Shown: positions 50,640-58,179 of the stretch, piece by piece | Position numbering within the stretch: the first letter of the stretch is position 1 | How the letters are laid out: the number at the start of each line of letters is the position of its first letter | Assembly (NCBI GenBank): GCA_965229765.1 | Contig: CBDDJT010000002.1 | Coordinates: 124,001-188,000, forward strand | Length of the DNA stretch: 64,000 nucleotides | From: ASV31 sp965229765 | GTDB taxonomy: Bacteria > Pseudomonadota > Alphaproteobacteria > Rhodobacterales > Rhodobacteraceae | Reading direction: 5' to 3' | Position numbers and translations under genes: made by a program | The notes under the pieces: model-generated | Told to the model about the DNA's origin: nothing | The model's database searches: none | What the model saw: only the letters and a program-made list of their open reading frames with translations

Positions 50640-51311
50640 CTACCCCGCGTCGATCCCCAGCTTGTCGCGCATGAAGGCCAGCGCCACCGACAGCCCGTCG
50701 GGCGCGATGCCGTGGCCGGTGCCCTTCATCACATGGGCGTAGACCTCGAACCCGGCCTCGGTCAGCGCATTGCCGGCCTCGGGCAGCGACTGGGGCGGCA
50801 CCATCTCGTCCTGATCGCCATGGACCAGCAGGACGGGCGGCTTCGACACCACCTCGTCGGCCAGCGCCTCTGGCTGAAGCAGCCGTCCAGAAAACCCGAC
50901 CACGGCGGCCACCGGCACGGCCCGGCGCGGCGCGACATGCAGGCTCATCATCGTGCCCTGCGAAAAGCCGAACAGCACCAGCTTTTCGGGCGTGACGCCT
51001 TCGGCCTCCAGCACCTCGTCGAGATAGGCGTTCAGGTCGTCGATCGACTGGCGCATCGACACCTCCGCCGCCTCCTCGGAAGAGCCGTCAAGCCACGGGA
51101 TCGGGAACCACTGGTACCCCATCGGGTTGTTGACACAGGCCTCGGGCGCATTCGGCGCAAGAAACACCGTGTCGGGCATGTGCGGCGCCAGCGGGTCGGC
51201 CAGCCCCAGAAGATCCTGCCCGTCCGCCCCGTAGCCGTGCAACAGGACCACCACCGAACCCGTGGTGCCCGAGGCGGCGGCGCGGCGCCCGCCGGTCAAT
51301 GCGCGTGTCAT
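50640..51311 (-). CDS. Alpha/beta hydrolase, phospholipase/carboxylesterase family
   Basis: 223 aa. Small cytosolic esterase of the LYPLA/YpfH type. VVVLLHGYGADGQDL gives the oxyanion region, GFSQGTM contains the nucleophile Ser, and Asp and His follow in HGDQDEMVP and KGTGHGIAPDG. Acts on carboxylic or acyl esters; natural substrate unknown. Its ATG overlaps the stop of the upstream glycosylase gene by 4 bp, placing it last in a chain cbiD-cobK-glycosylase-esterase. Confidence 0.92.
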   Translation of the reverse strand: MTRALTGGRRAAASGTTGSVVVLLHGYGADGQDLLGLADPLAPHMPDTVFLAPNAPEACVNNPMGYQWFPIPWLDGSSEEAAEVSMRQSIDDLNAYLDEVLEAEGVTPEKLVLFGFSQGTMMSLHVAPRRAVPVAAVVGFSGRLLQPEALADEVVSKPPVLLVHGDQDEMVPPQSLPEAGNALTEAGFEVYAHVMKGTGHGIAPDGLSVALAFMRDKLGIDAG

Positions 51312-51952
51312 CTGATGCCCTCTCGTTCCTTAGTCACCCGGTAGTAGGCCCACAAAAGCCGCGCCGCAACCGCCCGCCACGGCGCCCATGCCTCGGCCAT
51401 CTGCCGGAACTCGCGCTCTCGCGGCCGTGCCTCCAACTCGAAAAGGATACGCGCGGCCTCCTGCAAGGCAAGGTCCGCGGGGGCAAAGACATCCGCCCGC
51501 CCGAGCGAGAACATCGCATAGATCTCGGCTGTCCAGCGCCCGATGCCCGGCACCTCGACCAGCCGTGCCACCACCTCCTCTGTCGGTGCCGCGCGCAGCC
51601 CGGCGAAATCGAGGCCGGCGTCCGCCAGTTCACGGGCATAACGGATCTTCTGCCGGCTCAGCCCGCAGGCGCGCAAGTCCTCGTCGCCGGCCCGCGCGAT
51701 CTGGCGCGGCCCGGTCAGCCGGGCCTCTTTCAGCCGCCCCCAGATCGCGTCCGCGGCGGCAACGCTGACCTGCTGGCTGACAATGGCCGATAAGAGCGGC
51801 TCGAACCCGTCCTCGCGCCGGCGCAGGGGCAGCGGTCCCGTCAGGTCAAGCGCGGCGGCAAAGCGCGGCTCGCGTGCGGCCAGATGCGCCGCTCCCTCTG
51901 CCACGCAGGCAGGGGTCTGGATGATCCGCCCGACGCCGCCCGCCCCGCTCAA
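51308..51952 (-). CDS. DNA-3-methyladenine glycosylase II family protein (AlkA-like)
   Basis: 214 aa helix-hairpin-helix DNA glycosylase without the AlkA N-terminal domain. Removes alkylated bases in base-excision repair. LLSAIVSQQVSVAAADAIW is the first conserved helix pair; the HhH motif is VEVPGIGRWTAEIYAMF, and the catalytic aspartate is expected in VFAPADLALQ. Start is uncertain: TTG 51952 has AGGAG 6 nt upstream and overlaps the cobK stop; GTG 51970 is in frame but lacks such a site. Overlaps the esterase gene by 4 bp. Confidence 0.88.
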   Translation of the reverse strand: MSGAGGVGRIIQTPACVAEGAAHLAAREPRFAAALDLTGPLPLRRREDGFEPLLSAIVSQQVSVAAADAIWGRLKEARLTGPRQIARAGDEDLRACGLSRQKIRYARELADAGLDFAGLRAAPTEEVVARLVEVPGIGRWTAEIYAMFSLGRADVFAPADLALQEAARILFELEARPREREFRQMAEAWAPWRAVAARLLWAYYRVTKEREGIR

Positions 51953-52680
51953 AGCAGGCTCCTGACCCACCCAAGCGCGTTGGCCACGGTAGAAACGCGC
52001 GGCGCTTCTGGTTGCAAGGGTCGGCGCAGCATTGCCACCGACACGCCCAGTTCGCGCGCCGCGTCCAGCCGGGCGCGGCTCGGCCCGCCGGAATTCCTTG
52101 CCACCAGCCAGTCGACCTCGAACCGCGCGAAAAGCCCAAGCTCGTCCTCGATCGTGAAGGGCGGGCGCGCCAGCACCACCTCGCCATTCTCGAAAGGCAA
52201 GGGCGTGGTCACGGGCTCGATCACCCGCAGGATGACCCGCCGTCCCGGCATTGGCCCAAAGCGCGCCATCCCGCCGTGGCCAGTGCTCATCAGCACCGTC
52301 GCGCCATCGGGAATGCGCGTCACCGCTTCTTCCTCGGAATTGAGGAACACCCAGTCGTCGCCCCGGTCAGGCGTCCACGCCGGTCGCAGGAACATCAGAT
52401 AGGGCAGCCCCAGTTCGGCGCAGACCGCCACGGCGTTGTGGCTGATCGTGTTGGCAAAGGGATGCGTCGCGTCCAGCACCGCGTCCGTGCGGCTGGCACG
52501 CAGCCACGCCCTCAGCCCCTCGCGCCCGCCGAACCCGCCGATCCGCGTGGGGATGCCCAGCGGCGAAGGCATGCGCGTCGCGCCGGCCAGCGAGGCGATC
52601 GCGCTCACCCGCACCTCGGACGCCAGCCCGCGCGCGATCTGCCTTGCCTCCCCGGTGCCCGCAAGCAGCAGAAGGCGCAT
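51949..52680 (-). CDS. cobK: Precorrin-6A / cobalt-precorrin-6A reductase
   Basis: 243 aa. NADPH-dependent reduction of (cobalt-)precorrin-6A in corrin-ring synthesis. Motifs: LLLLAGTGEARQIARGL at the N terminus, DAVLDATHPFANTISHNAVAVC near 67-88, LMFLRPAW, STGHGG, and VDWLVARNSGG near 190-200. The ATG at 52680 touches the cbiD stop (TGATG), so the two are coupled. Works directly after the cbiD product in the pathway. Confidence 0.95.
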   Translation of the reverse strand: MRLLLLAGTGEARQIARGLASEVRVSAIASLAGATRMPSPLGIPTRIGGFGGREGLRAWLRASRTDAVLDATHPFANTISHNAVAVCAELGLPYLMFLRPAWTPDRGDDWVFLNSEEEAVTRIPDGATVLMSTGHGGMARFGPMPGRRVILRVIEPVTTPLPFENGEVVLARPPFTIEDELGLFARFEVDWLVARNSGGPSRARLDAARELGVSVAMLRRPLQPEAPRVSTVANALGWVRSLL

Positions 52681-53726
52681 CACCCTGCCCGCGCCAGGAT
52701 CCGCCCGGCGCGGTCGACCACAACGACGTCCACGGTTGTTCCTGTCCCTCCCAATCGGTCGTGCATGACGGTTCTCGCCATCTCTGCGACCCAGGCTGCC
52801 AGCCCGGGACCAACCAACTGAAGGGCATGTAGCGCTGTTTCAGCGCTGTCCACCGCTGTGTACCCACTTTCCCGCGCCAGCCGCCCGAAATCCACCTGGC
52901 TGCGAGAGGAATGCAGATCCACCGCCCCCTGCGCCAGCTTGGTCAGCTTGCCGATCCCGCCGCCCACCGTCAGCCGGGGCACCGGGTGGCGCAAAAGATA
53001 CTTCGTCATCCCCCCGACGAAATCGCCCATGTCCAGCATCGCATGATCCGGCAAACCGTAAAGTGCCTGCACCGCCGCCTCGCTCGTCGCGCCGGTGCAG
53101 CCCGCCACGTGGGTCAGCCCCGCCGCCCGCGCCACGTCGATCCCCCGATGGATAGAGGCGATCCACGCCGCGCAGGAAAACGGCCTGACCACTCCCGTGG
53201 TTCCAAGGATCGACAGCCCGCCCTCGATCCCCAGCCGGGGGTTCCATGTCTTGCGCGCGATCTCCGCGCCCCCCGGCACGCTCAGCGTGATCTCGACGTC
53301 CCCCGCGCGCCCGAAGCGCGCCGCCGCCTCGGCGACCACCGCCTCCATCATCTGCCGCGGCACCGGGTTGATCGCCGGGTCCCCCGGCGGGATCGGCAGG
53401 CCCGGCCTCGTCACCATGCCAACGCCCTCGCCCGCCCGGAACACCACTCCCCCCTCCGAGGCCGTCACGCGCGCCACGATCAGCGCGCCATGGGTGACGT
53501 CCGGGTCGTCGCCGGCGTCCTTGGTGATGCCCGTCTCGGCCCAGCCCGGTCCGGCGTCGCGATGTGCCAGCGGGAACACCGGCGTCTCGCCGCGCGGCAG
53601 GGTGATCTGCACCTCGGCCGGGAACGCGCCACCCCACAACCGCTCCAGCGCGGCCTTGACGGCGGCGGTGGCACAGGCGCCCGTGGTCCAGCCACGGCGC
53701 AACTCTCCCTCGGGGGTGCGGCTCAT
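52680..53726 (-). CDS. cbiD: Cobalt-precorrin-5B (C1)-methyltransferase
   Basis: 348 aa. SAM-dependent methylation of C1 with loss of the C20 unit, the step before CobK. Family blocks: LRRGWTTGACATAAVKAAL at the N terminus, PVPRQMM, NPRLGIEGGLSILGTTGVVRPFSCAAW, GDFVGGMTKYLLRHP and GGGIGKLTKLAQG. ATG 53726 (MSRTPEG) is chosen; six more codons upstream are open. CbiD belongs to the cobalt-early pathway, whereas CobK and CobB names come from the aerobic route; the pairing suggests CbiD takes the place of CobF here. Confidence 0.95.
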   Translation of the reverse strand: MSRTPEGELRRGWTTGACATAAVKAALERLWGGAFPAEVQITLPRGETPVFPLAHRDAGPGWAETGITKDAGDDPDVTHGALIVARVTASEGGVVFRAGEGVGMVTRPGLPIPPGDPAINPVPRQMMEAVVAEAAARFGRAGDVEITLSVPGGAEIARKTWNPRLGIEGGLSILGTTGVVRPFSCAAWIASIHRGIDVARAAGLTHVAGCTGATSEAAVQALYGLPDHAMLDMGDFVGGMTKYLLRHPVPRLTVGGGIGKLTKLAQGAVDLHSSRSQVDFGRLARESGYTAVDSAETALHALQLVGPGLAAWVAEMARTVMHDRLGGTGTTVDVVVVDRAGRILARAG

Positions 53727-53824
53727 GTGGCGGACTATAGGCACAGCGCCCCCACGCCGCCAATCGTCCGAATGCGGTCGCTTGTCGGCTTTTCGATGCG
53801 CCCGCCAACCGTCATAAAGCCGTC

Positions 53825-54682
53825 ATGACCGACTCGCCCCCATCCCTTCCCTCCACCGCATGGCCCAGCCTCGAACCGGGCTGGGTCTGGCTTTGCGGGG
53901 CGGGTCCGGGCGACCCGGGGCTCCTGACGCTGCACGCGCTGAACGCGCTTCGCCAGGCCGATGTCATCGTCTACGACGCCCTTGTCGAACCCGCGATCCT
54001 CGACTGGGCGCGCCCCGAGGCAGAACGCATCTTCGCCGGCAAGCGCGGCGGCAAGCCTTCGCCGCAACAGCGCGACATCTCGCTGCGCCTTGTCGATCTC
54101 GCCCGCGCGGGGCACCGCGTGCTGCGGCTCAAGGGCGGCGACCCCTTCGTCTTCGGGCGCGGCGGCGAGGAGGCACAGACGCTGGTCCAGCACGGCGTCC
54201 CGATCCGCATCATCCCTGGCATCTCGGCAGGCATCGGCGGGCTGGCCTATGCCGGCATCCCGGTGACGCACCGCGATGTGAACCAGTCCGTCACCTTCGT
54301 CACCGGCCACGACCAGTCGGGCCAGACGCCCAGTTCGCTCGACTGGGCCGCCATCGCCCGCGGCAGCCAGGTGATCGTGATCTACATGGGGATAAGGCAT
54401 ATCGCCCGCATCGCCGCCGCGCTCCTTGACGCGGGCCGCGCGCCCGGTGAACCCGTGGCGATCGTCACGGACGCCACAACGGGCGCGCAAAGGGTGCTGG
54501 AAACCACGCTCGCCCGCGCCGAGGCCGATCTTGCCGCCTCGGGGCTGGAACCTCCGGCGATCATCTGCGTCGGTCGCTCGGTCCTGATGCGGCAGGCCCT
54601 TGACTGGCAGGCCATGGCCGCCGGCCTTCCCCCGCGCGACACCGATCCGCTGGGCCGCGGCCGACCGGCCGAAAGCGCCTGA
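53825..54682 (+). CDS. cobA: Uroporphyrinogen-III C-methyltransferase
   Basis: 285 aa. SAM-dependent double methylation of uroporphyrinogen III to precorrin-2, entry to cobalamin (and siroheme). Signature motifs: VWLCGAGPGDPGLLTLHAL (near 22-40), YDALVEPAILDWARP, RLKGGDPFVFGRGGEEAQ (near 100-117), and IPGISAGIGGLAYAGIPVTHR. The single-domain form, not fused to CysG. Divergent from cbiD across 98 bp in which I see no cobalamin riboswitch box. Ends with a Gly/Arg-rich tail. Confidence 0.96.
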   Translation: MTDSPPSLPSTAWPSLEPGWVWLCGAGPGDPGLLTLHALNALRQADVIVYDALVEPAILDWARPEAERIFAGKRGGKPSPQQRDISLRLVDLARAGHRVLRLKGGDPFVFGRGGEEAQTLVQHGVPIRIIPGISAGIGGLAYAGIPVTHRDVNQSVTFVTGHDQSGQTPSSLDWAAIARGSQVIVIYMGIRHIARIAAALLDAGRAPGEPVAIVTDATTGAQRVLETTLARAEADLAASGLEPPAIICVGRSVLMRQALDWQAMAAGLPPRDTDPLGRGRPAESA

Positions 54683-54841
54683 TCCGGTGCTAATGCCCCG
54701 GCGCCCCGCCTCCCGCAACGCCCCGCACCCGATGACGCACGGCACGCCGCCCGCCCTTCTTCTGTTCCCAAATACTCTCGCCGAAGGCACGCGCCGCAGG
54801 CGCGTTCGCCACCGTTCATCCCCGCCCGCACGGTCCCGCCC
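54683..54841. other. cobA-cobB spacer with a short A/T motif
   Basis: 159 bp, no gene. It contains an unusual low-GC island around 54755-54782 with TTCTTCTGTTCCCAAATACT, and just after it a hairpin-like GCGCCGCAGGCGC near 54791-54803. I have seen similar short islands repeated in Rhodobacteraceae genomes; function unknown. Confidence 0.35.
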
Positions 54842-56125
54842 ATGCCCGGCCTGATTCTTTCGGCCCCCGCCTCGGGCAGCGGCAAGACCACCCTGACGCT
54901 GGGTCTTCTGCGCGCCTTTCGCCAGCGTGGCGTCCCGGTCAGGGGTGCCAAGTCCGGCCCCGACTATATCGACCCCCGCTTTCACGAGGCCGCATCGGGG
55001 GTGCCCTGTCCCAACCTCGATGCCTGGGCCATGTCGCCGGCGCGGCTTCACGCGCTGGCCGGGGGCGAGGGTCTTCTCATCGTAGAGGGCGCGATGGGCC
55101 TGTTCGACGGCGCGCCGCCCGACGGGCGCGGCGCGACGGCTGACCTTGCCCGTATCCTCGGCTTCCCGGTGGTGCTGGTGATCGACGCCGCGCGCATGGC
55201 GCAGTCCGTGGCACCGCTGGTCGCGGGGTTCGCGGGGCACGACGCGCAGGTGCCGGTCGCGGGCGTGATCCTGAACCGCGTCGGCAGCGAGCGCCACGCT
55301 TCGATGCTGCGCCGCGCCCTCGCCCCCACCGGCCTGCCCGTTCTGGGCGCCCTACCCCGGCAGACCGGGCTGGAGCATCCGTCGCGCCACCTCGGCCTCG
55401 TTCAGGCCGCAGAGCGTCCCGATCTCGACGCCTTCCTCGACCGGGCGGCAGCGGCGGTGATGCAGGCCGTCGACCTCGATGCGCTGGCCGCGCTGGCGCG
55501 GCCGCGCCGACGTGATGCCGACGTGATGCCGACGTCATGCCGCAGGCCCCCCGCGGGCCGGATCGCGCTGGCGCGCGATGCCGCCTTCGCGTTTGCCTAC
55601 CCGCATCTTCTGGATGACTGGCACCGCGGCGGCGCCACGATACATACCTTCTCGCCGCTTGCCGACGATCCCGTTCCCGACGCCGATCTCGTGATCCTGC
55701 CTGGCGGCTACCCAGAGCTACATGCCGGGCGCATCGCCGCCGCCGGCACCTTTCTTGAAAGCCTCGGGAATGCCTGTCAAAATACTGATATATATGGAGA
55801 ATGTGGCGGATACATGGTGTTGGGACAATCCCTGACGGACGCCGGCGGGCATGTCCATCGCATGGCCGGCCTGCTGCCGCTCGACACCAGCTTCGCCACC
55901 CGCCGCCTGCACCTGGGCTACCGCACCGTCACGGCGGCCCGGGGACCCTTTCCCGGCACTCATGCCGCACACGAGTTCCACTATGCCACCACGCTTCGCG
56001 CCGAAGGCCCCAGTCTTTTCAAGGCCTTGGACGCCGAAGGCACCCCCTTGCCCGACATGGGTCTTGTCCATGGGCGGGTTTGCGGCAGCTTCGCGCACCT
56101 GATAGAGCCCGGCGCGTCCGAATAG
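54842..56125 (+). CDS. cobB: Cobyrinate a,c-diamide synthase
   Basis: 427 aa. ATP- and glutamine-dependent amidation of the a and c side chains. N-terminal P-loop ASGSGKTT (10-17), KSGPDYIDPRFHEAASG, and EGAMGLFDG; C-terminal class I glutamine amidotransferase with catalytic Cys in YGECGGYMVLG and HEFHYATT. Two oddities in sequence: an 11-bp tandem repeat (55506-55542) encodes ADVMPTSCRR in the linker between the domains, and an AT-rich patch near 55765-55815 encodes the segment before the catalytic Cys. Follows cobA on the same strand. Confidence 0.95.
   Translation: MPGLILSAPASGSGKTTLTLGLLRAFRQRGVPVRGAKSGPDYIDPRFHEAASGVPCPNLDAWAMSPARLHALAGGEGLLIVEGAMGLFDGAPPDGRGATADLARILGFPVVLVIDAARMAQSVAPLVAGFAGHDAQVPVAGVILNRVGSERHASMLRRALAPTGLPVLGALPRQTGLEHPSRHLGLVQAAERPDLDAFLDRAAAAVMQAVDLDALAALARPRRRDADVMPTSCRRPPAGRIALARDAAFAFAYPHLLDDWHRGGATIHTFSPLADDPVPDADLVILPGGYPELHAGRIAAAGTFLESLGNACQNTDIYGECGGYMVLGQSLTDAGGHVHRMAGLLPLDTSFATRRLHLGYRTVTAARGPFPGTHAAHEFHYATTLRAEGPSLFKALDAEGTPLPDMGLVHGRVCGSFAHLIEPGASE
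55506..55542 (+). repeat. 11-bp tandem repeat inside cobB
   Basis: Three consecutive units GCCGACGTGAT, GCCGACGTGAT, GCCGACGTCAT, followed by GCCG. The unit is not a multiple of three, so gain or loss of one unit would shift the cobB frame. The same unit recurs, inverted, at 59827-59866. Confidence 0.75.
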
Positions 56126-56164
56126 GTCTTTTCTTCCCTCCGGACCGCGGATAAGCCATTCATC

Positions 56165-57388
56165 ATGGCGCATATGTCCGACAGCTCGTCCCCCAAGGAT
56201 GCCAAGGCCCGGCGAAACGTGGTCATCCTCTTGATGTCACAGGCTTTTCTTGGCTCGCAGATGCCGATGATCTTCACCATTGGCGGCCTCGCGGGCCAGT
56301 CTCTCGCCTCGAATGTCTGCTTCGCCACGCTGCCGATTTCGCTGATCGTGCTGGGCTCCATGCTGTCGGCCACGCCGCTCTCTGCCCTGATGCAGCGCTA
56401 CGGCCGCCGGGCCGGATTCTTCGCCGGCGCGCTCGGCGGTTCCATTGGCGCCGCCATCGGCGCCGTCGGTTTGATCCAGGCCAACTTCACGCTTTTCCTG
56501 ATTGGATCGCTCTTCACCGGCATCTATATGTCGGCGCAGGGTTTTTACCGCTTCGCCGCCGTCGATACCGCCTCGGCCGAGTTCCGCCCCAAGGCGATCA
56601 GCTACGTGATGGCCGGCGGGCTTGTGTCGGCCGTTCTGGGCCCGCAACTGGTCAAGGTGTCCGCCGATGCGATGGTGGTTCCCTTCCTTGGCACCTATCT
56701 TCTCGTGATCGGCATCAACCTGGTCGGGTCGCTTCTGTTTCTCGCTCTCGACATTCCCAAACCACCCGCCCCCGCCGCCGACGCCCCCCGTGGCCGCACC
56801 CGGTGGGAGCTTCTGACCACCCCGCGGATCGCGGTCGCGATCATCTGCGCCATGGTCAGCTATTCGCTGATGAATCTCGTCATGACCTCGACGCCCCTTG
56901 CCGTCGTGGGCTGCGGCTTTGACAAGAACGATGCCGCCGACGTTGTCACGGCCCACGTCCTGGCGATGTTCGCGCCCTCCTTTGTGACCGGTCACCTGAT
57001 CGCACGCTTCGGGGTCGAGCGGATCGTGTCGCTTGGCCTTGTGATCCTCGCCGCGGCCGGTGGCGTCGCGCTGATGGGCGTCGAGTTGGAGAACTTCTTT
57101 GTCGCCCTCGTTCTTCTTGGGATCGGCTGGAACTTTGGCTTCATCGGCGCCACCAACATGCTGGCAGCGGCCCACGCCCCCGAAGAGCGCGGGCGCGTGC
57201 AGGGCATGAACGACATGATCGTGTTCGGCTGCGTAACGCTGGCGTCACTGTCCTCTGGGGGTTTGATGAACTGCTCTGGCGGGACCGCGGTCGAGGGGTG
57301 GACGGCCGTCAACCTTGCCATGGCACCCTTCCTTGTGCTGGCTGGCGGGGCACTGATCTGGCTGACTCTGCGGCCGAAAACAGCCTGA
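56165..57388 (+). CDS. MFS transporter
   Basis: 407 aa with about 12 membrane segments and a longer central loop near residue 200 (IPKPPAPAADAPRGRTRWELL). Motif A-like loop is LSALMQRYGRRAGFFAG (76-92). The block GFYRFAAVDTASAEFRPKAISYVMAGGL and C-terminal HAPEERGRVQGMNDMIVFG mark a group of poorly studied YfkF/YdhP-like carriers; the substrate is unknown. ATG 56165 is used; MSDSSS three codons later is possible. Starts 39 bp after cobB, so it may be co-transcribed; transport related to cobalamin cannot be excluded. Confidence 0.88.
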   Translation: MAHMSDSSSPKDAKARRNVVILLMSQAFLGSQMPMIFTIGGLAGQSLASNVCFATLPISLIVLGSMLSATPLSALMQRYGRRAGFFAGALGGSIGAAIGAVGLIQANFTLFLIGSLFTGIYMSAQGFYRFAAVDTASAEFRPKAISYVMAGGLVSAVLGPQLVKVSADAMVVPFLGTYLLVIGINLVGSLLFLALDIPKPPAPAADAPRGRTRWELLTTPRIAVAIICAMVSYSLMNLVMTSTPLAVVGCGFDKNDAADVVTAHVLAMFAPSFVTGHLIARFGVERIVSLGLVILAAAGGVALMGVELENFFVALVLLGIGWNFGFIGATNMLAAAHAPEERGRVQGMNDMIVFGCVTLASLSSGGLMNCSGGTAVEGWTAVNLAMAPFLVLAGGALIWLTLRPKTA

Positions 57389-57398
57389 AAGACGCGGG

Positions 57399-58157
57399 CT
57401 AAATGCCTGTAAAAGAAGCTATAAGAAGATTCCCGCGCCTTGCGAACTCTGACTGCCCAAGGGATCCGTCCGCAACACGGGCCGGAACGCGCCGCGCCTG
57501 CCGCAGGATTGCCCCCGCCTGCCAGCTTGCCAGCGTCGCAGGGCGGGCCGATGCGGGAATACGCGAACGACGCCCGCGCTGCCAACGCTGCAATCCCTGC
57601 TTGGCAAGATCGGCCACGGCCGCAACGCGCCCATCCGGCAGTGGCCTGCGGCCCCGCGCCTCCAGTTCAGGGATGGCGCGCAACCACGCCGCCAGCCCAC
57701 CGGCCCAGCCGATGTCGCGCAACGCAGTCTCGCCGTCGCGGGCCCCCAGCGCCCGCGCCGCGGTCCACATCAGCCCGCCGGCCGTGGCGTCGATATACTC
57801 TGCAAAGGCCGTCGCGTCCTCGAAGGGATCCTTGTAGATATCCCAGCGTCGCGCCACGATCAGCGCATCCAGCAGCCGCGCGCCATCGGGATCCAGCACC
57901 TTCGCCAGCGGTTCGGCCACCTCGTGGCGCCGCACCGGGCCGCCGCCCGCAACCTCTTCGAGCGCATCGCGCCACCATTGCAGGCGCATCTCGGCGATCA
58001 TCGGCTCTTCGGTCAGCCAGGGCGCGCGCGACACCTCGACATTGAAGGCATAGATCGGAAACAACGCCGCGCGCGCCGCCGGAGGCGCCGCCATGGCGGC
58101 AAGAAAGCGGTCAGGATCGCCGCGCTGCACGATCTCGGCGCAGGCCTGCAAGCTCAT
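57399..58157 (-). CDS. Squalene/phytoene synthase family protein
   Basis: 252 aa. Head-to-head prenyl transferase fold. Conserved residues seen: FPIYAFNVEVSRAP, then EMRLQWWRDALEEV near 55-68, and EYIDATAGGLMW in the middle. The Asp-rich motifs are incomplete compared with true phytoene or squalene synthases, and the pattern is closer to the alphaproteobacterial relatives of mitochondrial complex I assembly factor NDUFAF6. So it may not make carotenoid or squalene. No carotenoid genes are near. Ends 10 bp from the convergent MFS gene. Confidence 0.82.
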   Translation of the reverse strand: MSLQACAEIVQRGDPDRFLAAMAAPPAARAALFPIYAFNVEVSRAPWLTEEPMIAEMRLQWWRDALEEVAGGGPVRRHEVAEPLAKVLDPDGARLLDALIVARRWDIYKDPFEDATAFAEYIDATAGGLMWTAARALGARDGETALRDIGWAGGLAAWLRAIPELEARGRRPLPDGRVAAVADLAKQGLQRWQRGRRSRIPASARPATLASWQAGAILRQARRVPARVADGSLGQSEFARRGNLLIASFTGI

Positions 58158-58179
58158 CTGGATTCCGAAGCCGGGCCGC

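Noticed and set aside
53727..53824. Possible cobalamin riboswitch between cbiD and cobA
   Set aside because: 98 bp is too short and no B12-box-like GCCACTG sequence is seen.
55765..55815. AT-rich patch in cobB as a frameshift or insertion
   Set aside because: The frame stays open and the catalytic YGECGGYM block follows correctly, so the gene is intact; only the local composition is odd.
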